In this document: piece by piece, positions 16,658-26,814 of the stretch | Numbering within the stretch: position 1 is the stretch's first letter | Layout: each line of letters starts with the position of its first letter | Source: Rahnella perminowiae | GTDB lineage: Bacteria; Pseudomonadota; Gammaproteobacteria; Enterobacterales; Enterobacteriaceae | Reading direction: 5' to 3' | Assembly (NCBI RefSeq): GCF_019049755.1 | Contig: NZ_JAFMOS010000623.1 | Location: forward strand, 1 to 34,599 | Length of the DNA: 34,599 nucleotides | Notes under the pieces: model-generated | What the model saw: only the letters and a program-made list of their open reading frames with translations | The model's database searches: none | What the model was told of the DNA's origin: nothing | Program-made: the position numbers and the translations under genes

Positions 16658-16835
16658 ATTCATTTACCGGCTCAATTAAATCAGGCCTGGTGCTTGAAAT
16701 GATAATGAATGAGCACCATCTCAGTGTAGTCAGCCTGCATTTCTTTGATAGCGAAGATCCCAAGCAGGCCCTTATTCAGGGTTTTGGAATGCCGCTGCGA
16801 CAGCGCTTCCGGAGCCAAATTACAAGGAGAATGCG

Positions 16836-17327
16836 GTGCGCTGGTTACCGTTACTACTGTTATTCCTGCTGGCTTACATTGAAATCACCTTATTTATCAA
16901 GGTGGCTGCGGTGGTGGGCGTCGCAACAACGTTGCTGCTGGTCGTTTTCACCTCCTGTGTGGGCGTGTCCCTGGTGAAGAATCAGGGGATGAAAACGTTT
17001 ATGCAATTGCAGCAAAAACTGGCGGTTGGGGAAAGCCCGGCGGCTGAGATGGTCAAAAGTGTTTCGCTGGTCATTGCCGGGTTTCTGCTGTTGTTACCGG
17101 GCTTCTTTACCGATTTCCTCGGTTTGCTGCTCTTACTACCGCCGATCCAGAAACGACTGACGCTTAAACTGATGCCTCATTTGAATATTGTGCGTTCCGG
17201 TGGTAACTGGGGAAGCAGTGCGCCAACAGGGAATACCTTTGATGGCGAGTTCCAGCGGACGGATGAAACGCAGGAACGTCTGGTTTCACCTAAAAAAGAT
17301 GACGACACAGAGCACCGCGATCGCTAA
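16836..17327 (+). CDS. fxsA: Inner-membrane protein FxsA
   Basis: A 163-aa cytoplasmic-membrane protein; in E. coli overproduced FxsA relieves F-plasmid exclusion of phage T7. The N-terminal half has two or three hydrophobic helices (RWLPLLLLFLLAYIEI; VVGVATTLLLVVFTS; SLVIAGFLLLLPGFFTDFLGLLLLLPP) with the invariant PGFFTDFLGLLLLLPP block. The C-terminal tail is charged and cytosolic, with TFDGEFQR. The start is a GTG at 16836, 6 nt after AAGGAG, giving the MRWLP start seen in E. coli. It sits directly before groES, as in other enterobacteria, but groE has its own heat-shock promoter. Confidence 0.93.
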   Translation: MRWLPLLLLFLLAYIEITLFIKVAAVVGVATTLLLVVFTSCVGVSLVKNQGMKTFMQLQQKLAVGESPAAEMVKSVSLVIAGFLLLLPGFFTDFLGLLLLLPPIQKRLTLKLMPHLNIVRSGGNWGSSAPTGNTFDGEFQRTDETQERLVSPKKDDDTEHRDR

Positions 17328-17433
17328 TCTCTGTGGCCTTAATTGTTAAAAGATTGTTGGGAAGCACTGCGGAGGTCAATTTTTAGTCATCCGTGCAGCG
17401 AAAGAAAAAGAGAAATTTTTTTCTGTTCTTCCC

Positions 17434-17459
17434 CTTGAAGGGTGAGGTATCGCCCCCAT
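17434..17459 (+). promoter_or_regulatory. Sigma-32 (heat-shock) promoter of groES-groEL
   Basis: CTTGAA (17434-17439), a 14-bp spacer and CCCCAT (17454-17459) match the sigma-32 consensus closely, including the flanking C-run before the -35. It is 84 bp before the groES start, like the E. coli groE promoter. Confidence 0.93.
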
Positions 17460-17462
17460 TAA

Positions 17463-17837
<375 letters not shown>

Positions 17838-17878
17838 TTGTCCCCCGACCCACTTTTTTCTGAACAGAACGAATTTAA

Positions 17879-19537
<1,659 letters not shown>

Positions 19538-19608
19538 TCATCCCCCCTGCGTTCATCCGCAGGTATGCGAAATCAGCGGGCTTTTTGCTCACTGACTTCA
19601 TATACTGA

Positions 19609-19641
19609 AAAAACCCGGTCTGAAAAGGCCGGGTTTTTTTG
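19609..19641 (+). terminator. groESL terminator
   Basis: AAACCCGG (19611-19618) and CCGGGTTT (19629-19636) form a perfect 8-bp stem with a 10-nt loop and a seven-T tail. A second weaker hairpin (CCTGCG...CGCAGG, 19546-19562) lies right after the groEL stop. Confidence 0.92.
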
Positions 19642-19747
19642 TTTGACCCTTTTTTATCAGGTTCAGTAAGATAACTCTCATTGTCTCCGGCCTTTAACGT
19701 GTAGACTCGTTTCTACGTGGTTTTCGGATTTTTACCGTTACCGCCAG

Positions 19748-19777
19748 CTTAGGTATACGTGGCAACGGATGCCTAAG
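19748..19777. repeat. Inverted repeat upstream of yjeI-like gene
   Basis: CTTAGGTAT (19748-19756) pairs with ATGCCTAAG (19769-19777), nine pairs including one G-T, around a 12-nt loop. It is 57 bp before the lipoprotein start, so it could be a leader hairpin or an operator. The rest of 19642-19834 shows no recognised element. Confidence 0.4.
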
Positions 19778-19834
19778 AAAGCCAGGTGTTTTCTGATAGG
19801 CTTTATGTGATTACAAAAACAAATGGGGAAAGTG

Positions 19835-20179
19835 ATGCGGATTAAAATGTTAATGGGCCTGTCAGCTATCGCGCTGCTTGCCGGGTGCAGTACCACTCAT
19901 CAACTGGATGCAGCGGGTCAGCAGGTGAAATTCACAGACGACAAACCAGGCGCAAATTGTCAGTTGCTTGGCCAAGTCACCGGTGCCCAAAGCAACTGGT
20001 TCTCCGGTACCGGCGGTGACGGCAGCTCCATGCGTGGCGCAGCTAATGACCTGCGCAACAAAGCGGCAGCGATGGGCGGCAACACCATTTATGGTGCTAA
20101 CAGCCCGTCCCAGAATTTCCTGTCCAGCTTTGCACCGGTTGACAGCAAAATGGTCGGTCAGGTTTATAAGTGCCCATAG
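19835..20179 (+). CDS. yjeI: DUF4156 lipoprotein, YjeI-like
   Basis: A 114-aa predicted lipoprotein. The signal peptide ends in the lipobox LLAGC (C18). The mature part has the family's conserved cysteines and motif SMRGAANDLRNKAAAMGGNTIYG, then SPSQNFLSSFAPVDSKMVGQVYKCP. It is clearly related to E. coli YjeI and holds the same place downstream of groEL. The ATG at 19835 follows GGGGAAA; an in-frame ATG at 19823 would put the ribosome site inside the gene. Its function is unknown. Confidence 0.9.
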   Translation: MRIKMLMGLSAIALLAGCSTTHQLDAAGQQVKFTDDKPGANCQLLGQVTGAQSNWFSGTGGDGSSMRGAANDLRNKAAAMGGNTIYGANSPSQNFLSSFAPVDSKMVGQVYKCP

Positions 20180-20204
20180 TCGTCGCCTGAGCGATAAAAA
20201 TATT

Positions 20205-20232
20205 AAAGGGATGCCACTGGCATCCCTTTTTG
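20205..20232 (+). terminator. Terminator after yjeI-like gene
   Basis: AAAGGGATGCC and GGCATCCCTTT form a perfect 11-bp stem with an ACT loop, ending in TTTTT. This is one of the strongest terminators in the window and separates the gene from the convergent epmB. Confidence 0.95.
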
Positions 20233-20240
20233 CATTCCCC

Positions 20241-20360
20241 CCTTCATACTTTAAGCCGCAAGTGAGTGGGCTACGTTCAGTCACCCGAATCACTTACCTG
20301 AGTAAGCTCATCGGGACTCCATCCCTTGCCGCCTTGCTGCAACTTGAATTATTGGGGGGA
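20241..20360. repeat. ERIC-type intergenic repeat
   Basis: The stretch follows the ERIC (enterobacterial repetitive intergenic consensus) from end to end. It begins CTTCATACTTTAAGCCGCA, has the central CACTTAC-CTGA-GTAAGCTCA inverted repeat (CTTAC 20293-20297, GTAAG 20302-20306), then TTGCCGCCTTGCTGCAACTT and GAATTATT. Length is about 120 bp against the usual 127. It lies between convergent genes, as is typical. A second diverged copy is near 34166. Confidence 0.85.
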
Positions 20361-20371
20361 GGAAGGATGTG

Positions 20372-21400
20372 TTAAGACTGCTTCAGGCGCAGATCCAAAA
20401 TGGTTTTGCTCGGCTCGCCGCCAATCTCACGGGTCAGTTTCGGCACCATATAACCTGACACTTTACTCATCAGTTGTTTCATAATGACGCGCGCTTCGTC
20501 GTCGTTCACCATGAAATGCGCCGCACCTTGTACTTTATCCAGCACGTGGATGTAGTAAGGTAAAATACCCGCGTCAAACAGCGCGTTGCTCAGTGTGGCA
20601 AGCACTTCGGCAGAATCATTTACCCCCCGCAGCAACACGCTCTGATTAAGCAACGTCACGCCATGGCGTTTCAGCTTCGCCATACTGGCGCGTAATGCAT
20701 TATCGATCTCATTGGCGTGATTAATATGCGTTACCATCAGCACCTGAAGGCGTGATTTTTCCAGGCGCTGGCAGAAGGTATCCGTGATACGTGCAGGAAT
20801 AACCACCGGCAAACGGGTATGAATACGCAGCCGCTTAATGTGTGCGATGCCTTCCAGTTCACCGATTAACCAGTCGAGTTCATGATCCTTGGCCATCAGC
20901 GGATCACCACCGGAGAAAATAATTTCATCGAGTTCGGGGCGTGTGCGGATATAATCCAGCGCCTGAACCCAGTTGGCCTTATTTCCCTGGTTGTCCTGAT
21001 ACGGGAAATGACGGCGGAAACAGTAGCGGCAATTTACCGCACATCCGCCTTTCACCAGTAACAGGGCGCGATTGCTATACTTGTGCAACAGACCCGGAAC
21101 AACGCTGCGTTGTTCATCAAGCGGGTCAGTGGTAAAGCCCGGCGCGGCGATAAACTCCTCGCGTGCGGTTAATACCTGAAGCAATAAAGGATCCTGTGGA
21201 TCGCCCGGCTGCATACGTGCCACAAAGGCGCGGGGCACGCGAAGCGGGAACAAACGACGGGCTTCACGCCCACTTTGCAATTCTGCATTGTCGTTAAGTG
21301 CCAGAAGAGTAAGCAGTTCATCCGGGTCAGTGATAACATCGCCGAGTTGATACAACCAATCTTCTCTAAATGGCGTGTTTAGGGTTACAATGTTTGCCAT
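20372..21400 (-). CDS. epmB: EF-P (R)-beta-lysine synthesis enzyme EpmB (lysine 2,3-aminomutase)
   Basis: A 342-aa radical-SAM enzyme making (R)-beta-lysine from L-lysine for attachment to EF-P. The iron-sulfur motif CAVNCRYC (C120, C124, C127) is followed by FRRHFPY. IIFSGGDPLMAKDHEL is the SAM/glycine-rich region. HVLDKVQGAAHFMV near the C-terminus binds PLP in this family. Length matches E. coli EpmB. It is transcribed away from efp with only 38 bp between the two starts, so promoters must overlap the opposite gene. No clear ribosome site is visible before the ATG. Confidence 0.96.
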   Translation of the reverse strand: MANIVTLNTPFREDWLYQLGDVITDPDELLTLLALNDNAELQSGREARRLFPLRVPRAFVARMQPGDPQDPLLLQVLTAREEFIAAPGFTTDPLDEQRSVVPGLLHKYSNRALLLVKGGCAVNCRYCFRRHFPYQDNQGNKANWVQALDYIRTRPELDEIIFSGGDPLMAKDHELDWLIGELEGIAHIKRLRIHTRLPVVIPARITDTFCQRLEKSRLQVLMVTHINHANEIDNALRASMAKLKRHGVTLLNQSVLLRGVNDSAEVLATLSNALFDAGILPYYIHVLDKVQGAAHFMVNDDEARVIMKQLMSKVSGYMVPKLTREIGGEPSKTILDLRLKQS

Positions 21401-21438
21401 TTTTTTGGCTAATACCAGTTTAAAATTAGAGGGCCATC

Positions 21439-22005
21439 ATGGCGACTTATTCTAGCAACGATTTCCGTCCGGGTCTTAAAATCATGTTCGAGGGCGAGCC
21501 TTACGCTATCGAATCCAGTGAATTCGTAAAACCAGGCAAAGGCCAGGCTTTCGCACGCGTTAAAATGCGTCGTCTGCTGACCGGTTCCCGTGTAGAAAAA
21601 ACGTTTAAATCTACCGACTCATGCGAAGGCGCTGACGTTGTAGATACCAACATGAACTACCTGTACAACGATGGTGAGTTCTACCACTTCATGCACCCTG
21701 AGACTTTCGAACAGCATCAGGTTGAAGAGAAGACGGTTTCTGACGCCTCTAAATGGCTGCAGGACAACGCAGAATGTATCGTAACGCTGTGGGATGGCCG
21801 TCCTATCGCGGTTCAGCCACCAAACTTCATCGAAGCGGAAGTTGTTGATACTGACCCGGGCCTGAAAGGTGATACTGCAGGTACAGGCGGTAAGCCAGCT
21901 ACCCTGAGCACTGGCGCCGTGGTTAAAGTGCCATTATTCGTGCAGATCGGCGAAATTGTCCGTTGTGACACCCGCTCTGGCGAATACGTTTCCCGCGTTA
22001 AATAA
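21439..22005 (+). CDS. efp: Elongation factor P
   Basis: A 188-aa translation factor that relieves ribosome stalling at polyproline stretches. The modified lysine K34 lies in [10 protein letters not shown], the site beta-lysylated by EpmA with lysine made by EpmB, both encoded in this window. The three beta-barrel domains and the ending GEYVSRVK are complete. GAGG precedes the ATG at a suitable distance. Divergent from epmB. Confidence 0.98.
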   Translation: MATYSSNDFRPGLKIMFEGEPYAIESSEFVKPGKGQAFARVKMRRLLTGSRVEKTFKSTDSCEGADVVDTNMNYLYNDGEFYHFMHPETFEQHQVEEKTVSDASKWLQDNAECIVTLWDGRPIAVQPPNFIEAEVVDTDPGLKGDTAGTGGKPATLSTGAVVKVPLFVQIGEIVRCDTRSGEYVSRVK

Positions 22006-22034
22006 GTTTTCGATACTTATTTATTACGCCGGAT

Positions 22035-22070
22035 GAAAGCTGCCGCAGAGTAAATCCTGCCGCAGCTTTC
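22035..22070 (+). terminator. Possible efp terminator hairpin
   Basis: GAAAGCTGC (22035-22043) and GCAGCTTTC (22062-22070) pair perfectly over 9 bp around an 18-nt loop. The T-run comes only 10 nt later (CTTTTTG), so termination may be partial and could allow read-through into ecnA. Confidence 0.5.
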
Positions 22071-22104
22071 CAGCCCCAACTTTTTGAATTGGATTGTGTT
22101 TACC

Positions 22105-22233
22105 ATGTTGAAGAAGATAATGTTTATCGTAGTTTCAGTGACGTTGCTGGCTTCGTTATCCGGCTGCAACACGGTTCATGGTTTCGGTGAAGACATCCAA
22201 CATCTGGGTGGTGCGATTTCCAAAGCAGGCTGA
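22105..22233 (+). CDS. ecnA: Entericidin A-like small lipoprotein
   Basis: A 42-aa peptide, MLKKIMFIVVSVTLLASL then SGCNTVHGFGEDIQHLGG and an ISKAG end. It has a lipoprotein signal with lipobox LSGC (C21) and the entericidin core CNT..G.GEDI...G. In E. coli EcnA is the antidote lipoprotein to the bacteriolytic EcnB, and ecnA lies directly before ecnB, as here. The ribosome site is weak (GGATTG). The gene is identified from its sequence and position between efp and ecnB. Confidence 0.85.
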   Translation: MLKKIMFIVVSVTLLASLSGCNTVHGFGEDIQHLGGAISKAG

Positions 22234-22298
22234 TTTCTTCAGCCTCGTTTTTTACCAAATGTCCTAAAATCCTGCCTGTTGCCTTCTATATCCGGAAA

Positions 22299-22313
22299 GT
22301 TAGCTACACTAAC
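22299..22313 (+). promoter_or_regulatory. Sigma-S-like -10 element before ecnB
   Basis: GCTACACTAAC carries CTACACT (22304-22310), a close match to the sigma-S extended -10 (KCTAYRCTTAA). It is flanked by GTTAG/CTAAC arms. The predicted start is about 37 nt before ecnB. Entericidin B in E. coli is known to depend on sigma-S in stationary phase, which agrees. Confidence 0.7.
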
Positions 22314-22353
22314 AGTGTCGTACTTTACATTCTCTTATAGGAAGGAAATTTAT

Positions 22354-22488
22354 ATGCTGAAGAAAAGTATCCTCGCTATCTTGTCTGTTGTTGTCCTGTC
22401 TTCCGCGTTAACCGCCTGCAATACCACGCGTGGTGTAGGGGAAGATGTGTCTGCCGGTGGGCAAGCGATCCAGAAAAGCGCGCAATAG
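22354..22488 (+). CDS. ecnB: Entericidin B-like small lipoprotein
   Basis: A 44-aa lipoprotein with basic MLKKS start, hydrophobic core and lipobox ALTAC (C22). The mature peptide [22 protein letters not shown] closely matches E. coli EcnB, a membrane lipoprotein linked to stationary-phase lysis. The ATG at 22354 follows a strong AGGAAGGAAA site; upstream in-frame starts would destroy the signal peptide. It follows ecnA and has its own sigma-S-like promoter and terminator. Confidence 0.93.
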   Translation: MLKKSILAILSVVVLSSALTACNTTRGVGEDVSAGGQAIQKSAQ

Positions 22489-22518
22489 CGGGCGGGTAAT
22501 AGTAAAGTAAGTTGATGT

Positions 22519-22552
22519 CTGCCTGCACATTGATGCAGGCAGTGTTGTTTTT
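22519..22552 (+). terminator. ecnB terminator
   Basis: CTGCCTGCA (22519-22527) and TGCAGGCAG (22534-22542) form a perfect 9-bp stem with a 6-nt loop, then TGTTGTTTTT. It separates ecnB from the convergent blc. Confidence 0.88.
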
Positions 22553-22564
22553 ACGGCACGGGAA

Positions 22565-23089
22565 TTAAGGCTGTTTCACCCACACCAGTTTGCTGGTATC
22601 GAATCCGTAGCCTTGTGCTGTTTGCAGAAGTTGCTGCTTCACGCGGTCATCCAGTGTTGGCGTACGGGAGAGGATCCACAGGTAGCTTTTATCCGGCCCG
22701 CATACCAGCGCGTACCGGTAATCCTTATCCAGCTCAATGACATTATAGCCGCCATAGAACGGGCCGAAGAATGACACCTTGAGCGCCGCCCGCGCCGGCG
22801 ATCCGGTGAAGTAACCTTTGCCCTCACTTTCCTGCCATTTATTCTTTTGCGGATTAAACCCGCGATTAATCACTTTTACCCCACCATCATCACGCAAACT
22901 GTAATTAGCGGTGACGCGTTCCAGTCCGCTTTCAAAACTATGATCCAGTCTGGCGACTTCATACCAGGTACCGAGATAACGGGTGAGTTCGAAATTATTG
23001 ACGACTTTGACGTCAGCAGGCGGCGTTACGCTGCACGCGACCGACAGAAGTGCTGTGACGATAACGCTGAGTTTTGACCAGATACGCAT
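22565..23089 (-). CDS. blc: Outer-membrane lipocalin Blc
   Basis: A 174-aa bacterial lipocalin anchored as a lipoprotein (lipobox SVAC, C19). The family signature RYLGTWYEVARLDHSFE is followed by TANYSL, the NRGFNP strand and YLWILSRTPTLD, all diagnostic. E. coli Blc binds lysophospholipids and is induced in stationary phase. The ATG at 23089 follows GGAAGGAAGG; the frame is open 14 codons further but without a signal peptide. In E. coli ampC and sugE flank blc; both are absent here. Confidence 0.95.
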   Translation of the reverse strand: MRIWSKLSVIVTALLSVACSVTPPADVKVVNNFELTRYLGTWYEVARLDHSFESGLERVTANYSLRDDGGVKVINRGFNPQKNKWQESEGKGYFTGSPARAALKVSFFGPFYGGYNVIELDKDYRYALVCGPDKSYLWILSRTPTLDDRVKQQLLQTAQGYGFDTSKLVWVKQP

Positions 23090-23164
23090 AGACCTTCCTT
23101 CCTTAGTATGTTCTCTAAGTGTAGGTAACAAAAAAGAAAAAGGGAAAATCAGTGCAGAAAGAAT

Positions 23165-23193
23165 GAAAACAGCGGCCAGAGAGATGACCGCTG
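23165..23193 (-). terminator. frd operon terminator
   Basis: CAGCGG and CCGCTG pair around a 12-nt loop on the - strand, followed by TTTTC, 21 nt after the frdD stop. The T-run is short. Confidence 0.6.
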
Positions 23194-23213
23194 GAAAGGG
23201 GGATCTTTGCGGA

Positions 23214-23573
23214 TCAGAGGCGGATCAATACGATAAGGGTCACGATACTTAAGATCGCCGCCAGACCGTAAAATACCCATTTACCGGCCGGAACGTGGAT
23301 CTTCAGGTCGTGCATGGCATGATGGATCCGGTGCAGCCCGCACCACAAAGGCAGAATGATCATCAGCAGCAGGAACAAACGCCCGATCCCGCTTTGTGCA
23401 AATGCCAGTACGCGCGGATAGCTCAGTGCGTCACCGGGGAAGAAGCCCAGCGGCAGCAGGAAGCACACCAGCAAGATCATCACCGGTGCGAAAATCGCGC
23501 TCCACATACCGCCCGCGCCAAATAATCCCCAGAACACCGGCTCGTCTGAACGTTTAGGAAGAGTATTTTTCAT
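23214..23573 (-). CDS. frdD: Fumarate reductase membrane anchor FrdD
   Basis: A 119-aa inner-membrane anchor subunit with three transmembrane helices that, with FrdC, binds FrdAB and menaquinone. [44 protein letters not shown] and [24 protein letters not shown] are close to E. coli FrdD, and length is identical. AGGAGG precedes the ATG. Last gene of the frdABCD operon. Confidence 0.97.
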   Translation of the reverse strand: MKNTLPKRSDEPVFWGLFGAGGMWSAIFAPVMILLVCFLLPLGFFPGDALSYPRVLAFAQSGIGRLFLLLMIILPLWCGLHRIHHAMHDLKIHVPAGKWVFYGLAAILSIVTLIVLIRL

Positions 23574-23582
23574 GTCGCCTCC

Positions 23583-23993
23583 TTAAAGAAACAGTGCAAT
23601 GACAAGTACAACCAGCGTCACGACGATTGTCACGCCCCAGAAACCGGTAATCACCGGTTCCGGCCCCATTTTTTTGCCTTTCACTATCACAATAGAGGCT
23701 TTCGGTGCCAGTTCGAACCAGGTCTTGGTGTGCAACAACGCCGCAAGCAGGGCGATCAGGTTAATCAGCAAGACCACCGGGTTTTGCAGAAAATTCACAA
23801 AACCCGCCCAGCTTTCAGGCCCGTTACGTAACGAAAAAATCCCTGCCAGCAGTAAGAGACTGAACCACACGGCCGGCACCGCCGTGCCCTCACGCAGCAT
23901 ATAAAAACGGTAGAACGGTAAGCTTTTCCACCAGCTGGCTTTCATCTCACGCACGTAGGGCTTACGTTTGCTGCCCGTACTTTGAGTTGTCAT
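23583..23993 (-). CDS. frdC: Fumarate reductase membrane anchor FrdC
   Basis: A 136-aa inner-membrane anchor with three hydrophobic helices. The conserved stretches [30 protein letters not shown] and [15 protein letters not shown] include the conserved residues of the quinone site. The start at 23993 follows GGAGGAAAAT and is about five residues longer than in E. coli (STGS inserted). Nine bases separate it from frdD. Confidence 0.97.
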   Translation of the reverse strand: MTTQSTGSKRKPYVREMKASWWKSLPFYRFYMLREGTAVPAVWFSLLLLAGIFSLRNGPESWAGFVNFLQNPVVLLINLIALLAALLHTKTWFELAPKASIVIVKGKKMGPEPVITGFWGVTIVVTLVVLVIALFL

Positions 23994-24004
23994 ATTTTCC
24001 TCCC

Positions 24005-24739
24005 TCATTGCGGTCTCAGCCTCGCGATCATGAAGTCTTTGGAGCTTTCGACTTTGCCTTGCTGAATGGCGGCTGCGGGGTCGACGTGCTTCGGACAAAC
24101 TTCGGAGCAATACCCGACGAACGTACAACTCCAGACACCGTTCTGAGTGTTTAGCTGCGGCATACGTTGTGCCTTGCCGTGGTCCCGGTTATCAAGGTTA
24201 TAGCGGTGCGCCAGCGTAATAGCGGCCGGACCGATGAATTCCGGGTTCAGACCAAACTGCGGGCAGGCGGCGTAACACAAACCGCAGTTGATACAGCCGG
24301 AGAACTGATGGTATTTCTCCATTTGCGCCGGAGTTTGCTTACCCGGGCCTTCACCCACCGTGCGGGTATTGCCGATAATGTAAGGTTTGATGGATTCCAG
24401 GCTTTCGATAAAGTGGGTCATATCGACCACCAGATCACGCTCAACCGGGAAATTCGCCAGCGCTTCCACCTGCATACCGTCCGGATATTCCCGCAGGAAG
24501 GTTTTACATGCCAGCTTCGGCACGCGATTGACCATCATGCCGCATGAGCCGCAGATTGCCATCCGGCAGGACCAGCGATAGGAAAGATCAGCGGCCAGAT
24601 GATCTTTGATATAGCCCAGAGCATCGAGCAGCGACGTTGTTTCATCGAAAGGCACGTCATACACCACCGGATGCGGCGCGCTGTCCGTTTCCGGGTTGTA
24701 GCGCATGATTTCAACCTTCAGGCTGCGTATTTTAGCCAC
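24005..24739 (-). CDS. frdB: Fumarate reductase iron-sulfur subunit FrdB
   Basis: A 244-aa electron-transfer subunit. The [2Fe-2S] ligands are in [13 protein letters not shown] and KLACKT (C58, C63, C66, C78). The [4Fe-4S] and [3Fe-4S] ligands are in [33 protein letters not shown]. The start is a GTG at 24739 that overlaps the frdA stop by 8 bp, with GGAG 7 nt upstream inside frdA; it gives exactly the E. coli length. Translation is probably coupled to frdA. Confidence 0.97.
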   Translation of the reverse strand: MAKIRSLKVEIMRYNPETDSAPHPVVYDVPFDETTSLLDALGYIKDHLAADLSYRWSCRMAICGSCGMMVNRVPKLACKTFLREYPDGMQVEALANFPVERDLVVDMTHFIESLESIKPYIIGNTRTVGEGPGKQTPAQMEKYHQFSGCINCGLCYAACPQFGLNPEFIGPAAITLAHRYNLDNRDHGKAQRMPQLNTQNGVWSCTFVGYCSEVCPKHVDPAAAIQQGKVESSKDFMIARLRPQ

Positions 24740-26531
24740 GTGATTGCTCCTTATCTTTTTTATCGTGAGTCTCAGATTCCCCGCCATACACGCGTTTTGC
24801 CGGTGGCAGCGTGGTAATTTTCACGTCGCCATATTCCAGACGCGGGGCGGAGTCTGGCTGATAAAAGGCCAGAGTATGCTTGAGGAAATTCACGTCATCG
24901 CGTTCAGTACAGCCTTCATCCAGACGCTGATGCGCGCCGCGGGATTCGCGGCGGTGCAGGGCGGAATGCGCCATGCATTCGGCCACTTCCAGGCCATGCC
25001 CCAGTTCGATGGTGTACAGCAAATCCGTATTGAAAACGCTGGAGGTATCCTGAATCTTCACCCGCTTAAAGCGTTCTTTCAGTTCAGCCAGTTTATTGAT
25101 GGTTTTTTGCATCAGTTCGGTGGTGCGGTAAATGCCGCAACCTTCTTCCATCGCCAGACCCATTTCGTCGCGGATGGCTGCCCAGCTTTCGTCGCCTTCC
25201 TGTGCCATCAGCGCGGCGATACGATTTTCGATATCACGAACCTGTGCGTCGAGCGCATCGTTGTTGCCGGTGTCTTTAGCTTGTACGGCGCGTTCTGCTG
25301 CTTTTTCACCGGCCATACGGCCGAACACCACCAGTTCGGCCAGCGAGTTTGAGCCGAGACGGTTTGCGCCATGCAGGCCGACGGACGAACACTCACCGAC
25401 CGCAAACAGACCCTTGATGCGGGTTTCACACTGCGCATCGGTTTCGATGCCGCCCATGGTGTAGTGTGCGGTAGGACGAACAGGGATCGGATCAGTAATC
25501 GGATCGACGCCGACATAAGCTTTAGCCAGTTCGCAGATGAACGGCAGACGTTCACGGAGTTTTTTCTCGCCGAGATGGCGTAAATCCAGGTACACCACGT
25601 CACCACGCGGTGTTTCGATAGTCCGGCCGGCCCGCCATTCGTGCCAGAACGCCTGCGATACCTTGTCGCGCGGGCCCAGTTCCATGTATTTATTTTTCGG
25701 TTCACCCAGCGGCGTTTCCGGCCCCATACCGTAATCCTGGAGATAACGGTAACCGTCTTTATTGACCAGAATACCGCCTTCACCCCGGCAACCTTCAGTC
25801 ATCAGAATACCGGAGCCCGGAAGGCCGGTCGGATGATATTGTACGAATTCCATATCACGAAGAGGGATGCCATGACGGAACGCCATGCCCATACCGTCAC
25901 CGGTTACGATGCCGCCGTTGGTGTTATAACGGTAAACACGGCCAGCGCCGCCGGTTGCCATGACCACGGCGTTGGCCCGGATTTGTACGCGTGTGCCTTC
26001 CATCATATTAATGGCGACAACGCCCCGAACCTGGCCTTCATCGACCAGAATATCGAGAACGAAATGTTCGTCGAATCGCTTGATTTGCGGATATTTCAGC
26101 GAGGTCTGGAACAATGTATGCAGCATGTGGAAACCGGTTTTATCCGCTGCAAACCACGTACGTTCGATCTTCATCCCGCCGAAGCGGCGGACATTGACGG
26201 AACCATCATCTTTACGGCTCCAGGGGCAACCCCACAGTTCTAGCTGGGCCATTTCAGTCGGGCATTGATGCACGAAATGATCCACCACGTCTTGCTCACA
26301 CAGCCAGTCGCCTCCGGAAACAGTATCCTGGAAGTGAAAATCAAAGCTGTCGTGATCTTGTGTCACTGCGGCAGAACCGCCTTCGGCAGCGACCGTGTGG
26401 CTGCGCATTGGGTACACTTTCGAAATCAACGCGATATTCAGGTTGGGATTGGCTTCCGCTGCGGCTATTGCTGCGCGTAAACCCGCCCCACCTGCACCTA
26501 TAATTGCAATGTCGGCGTTAAAGGTTTGCAC
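24732..26531 (-). CDS. frdA: Fumarate reductase flavoprotein subunit FrdA
   Basis: A 599-aa catalytic subunit reducing fumarate to succinate in anaerobic respiration. The FAD-binding [13 protein letters not shown] is at 10-22, and the [10 protein letters not shown] motif carries H45, the covalent FAD site. The active-site regions [13 protein letters not shown] and [18 protein letters not shown] PTAHYTMGG are present. First gene of frdABCD. It works with AspA (fumarate source) and DcuA (fumarate/succinate exchange) encoded to the left. Confidence 0.98.
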   Translation of the reverse strand: MQTFNADIAIIGAGGAGLRAAIAAAEANPNLNIALISKVYPMRSHTVAAEGGSAAVTQDHDSFDFHFQDTVSGGDWLCEQDVVDHFVHQCPTEMAQLELWGCPWSRKDDGSVNVRRFGGMKIERTWFAADKTGFHMLHTLFQTSLKYPQIKRFDEHFVLDILVDEGQVRGVVAINMMEGTRVQIRANAVVMATGGAGRVYRYNTNGGIVTGDGMGMAFRHGIPLRDMEFVQYHPTGLPGSGILMTEGCRGEGGILVNKDGYRYLQDYGMGPETPLGEPKNKYMELGPRDKVSQAFWHEWRAGRTIETPRGDVVYLDLRHLGEKKLRERLPFICELAKAYVGVDPITDPIPVRPTAHYTMGGIETDAQCETRIKGLFAVGECSSVGLHGANRLGSNSLAELVVFGRMAGEKAAERAVQAKDTGNNDALDAQVRDIENRIAALMAQEGDESWAAIRDEMGLAMEEGCGIYRTTELMQKTINKLAELKERFKRVKIQDTSSVFNTDLLYTIELGHGLEVAECMAHSALHRRESRGAHQRLDEGCTERDDVNFLKHTLAFYQPDSAPRLEYGDVKITTLPPAKRVYGGESETHDKKDKEQSRG

Positions 26532-26666
26532 TGCATTCCTCCACTATCATCAATGAGATCGGGTTTGAAACACCCGCGAAAAGCTCTTCATATTCGAAGA
26601 GTTAGTGAACCCCGATGACATACAGGCGCTGTCCCGATGGCTGATATTCTTATTGTTTGTAAGGGA

Positions 26667-26711
26667 ATTATGATACCAAAGGGGTAGAAGCGGTAATTTG
26701 ATGTGAATGCA
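26667..26711 (-). promoter_or_regulatory. Candidate frd promoter with FNR-like site
   Basis: On the - strand CATAAT (26672-26667) is a possible -10. TTGAT-GTGA-ATGCA (26698-26711, + strand) is a partial match to the FNR consensus TTGAT-N4-ATCAA with one good half-site, centred about 42-45 bp upstream of the predicted start. E. coli frd is FNR-activated. The second half-site is poor, so this is tentative. Two small hairpins (26561-26577 and 26584-26601) lie in the leader. Confidence 0.4.
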
Positions 26712-26753
26712 GGTTTGGGCTTTCTCTGCTTTTTGCTTCGCAAAATGAGATAA

Positions 26754-26782
26754 TTGTTTGCCTGCGGGGATGCGGGTAGACT
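26754..26782 (+). promoter_or_regulatory. Candidate epmA promoter
   Basis: TTGTTT (26754-26759) and TAGACT (26777-26782) are 17 bp apart, 32 bp before the epmA start. Good spacing, moderate hexamers. Confidence 0.55.
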
Positions 26783-26814
26783 GCATGACTTTTCTGAATT
26801 CGGAGTAAATCACC

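Noticed and set aside
16588..16977. Rightward open frame overlapping the start of fxsA
   Set aside because: It has no ribosome site, spans the CRP site and the fxsA start, and its C-terminal half is fxsA out of frame.
19968..20375. Open frame running through the yjeI end, the terminator and the ERIC repeat
   Set aside because: It overlaps yjeI out of frame and is made of a terminator and a repeat, so it is not coding.
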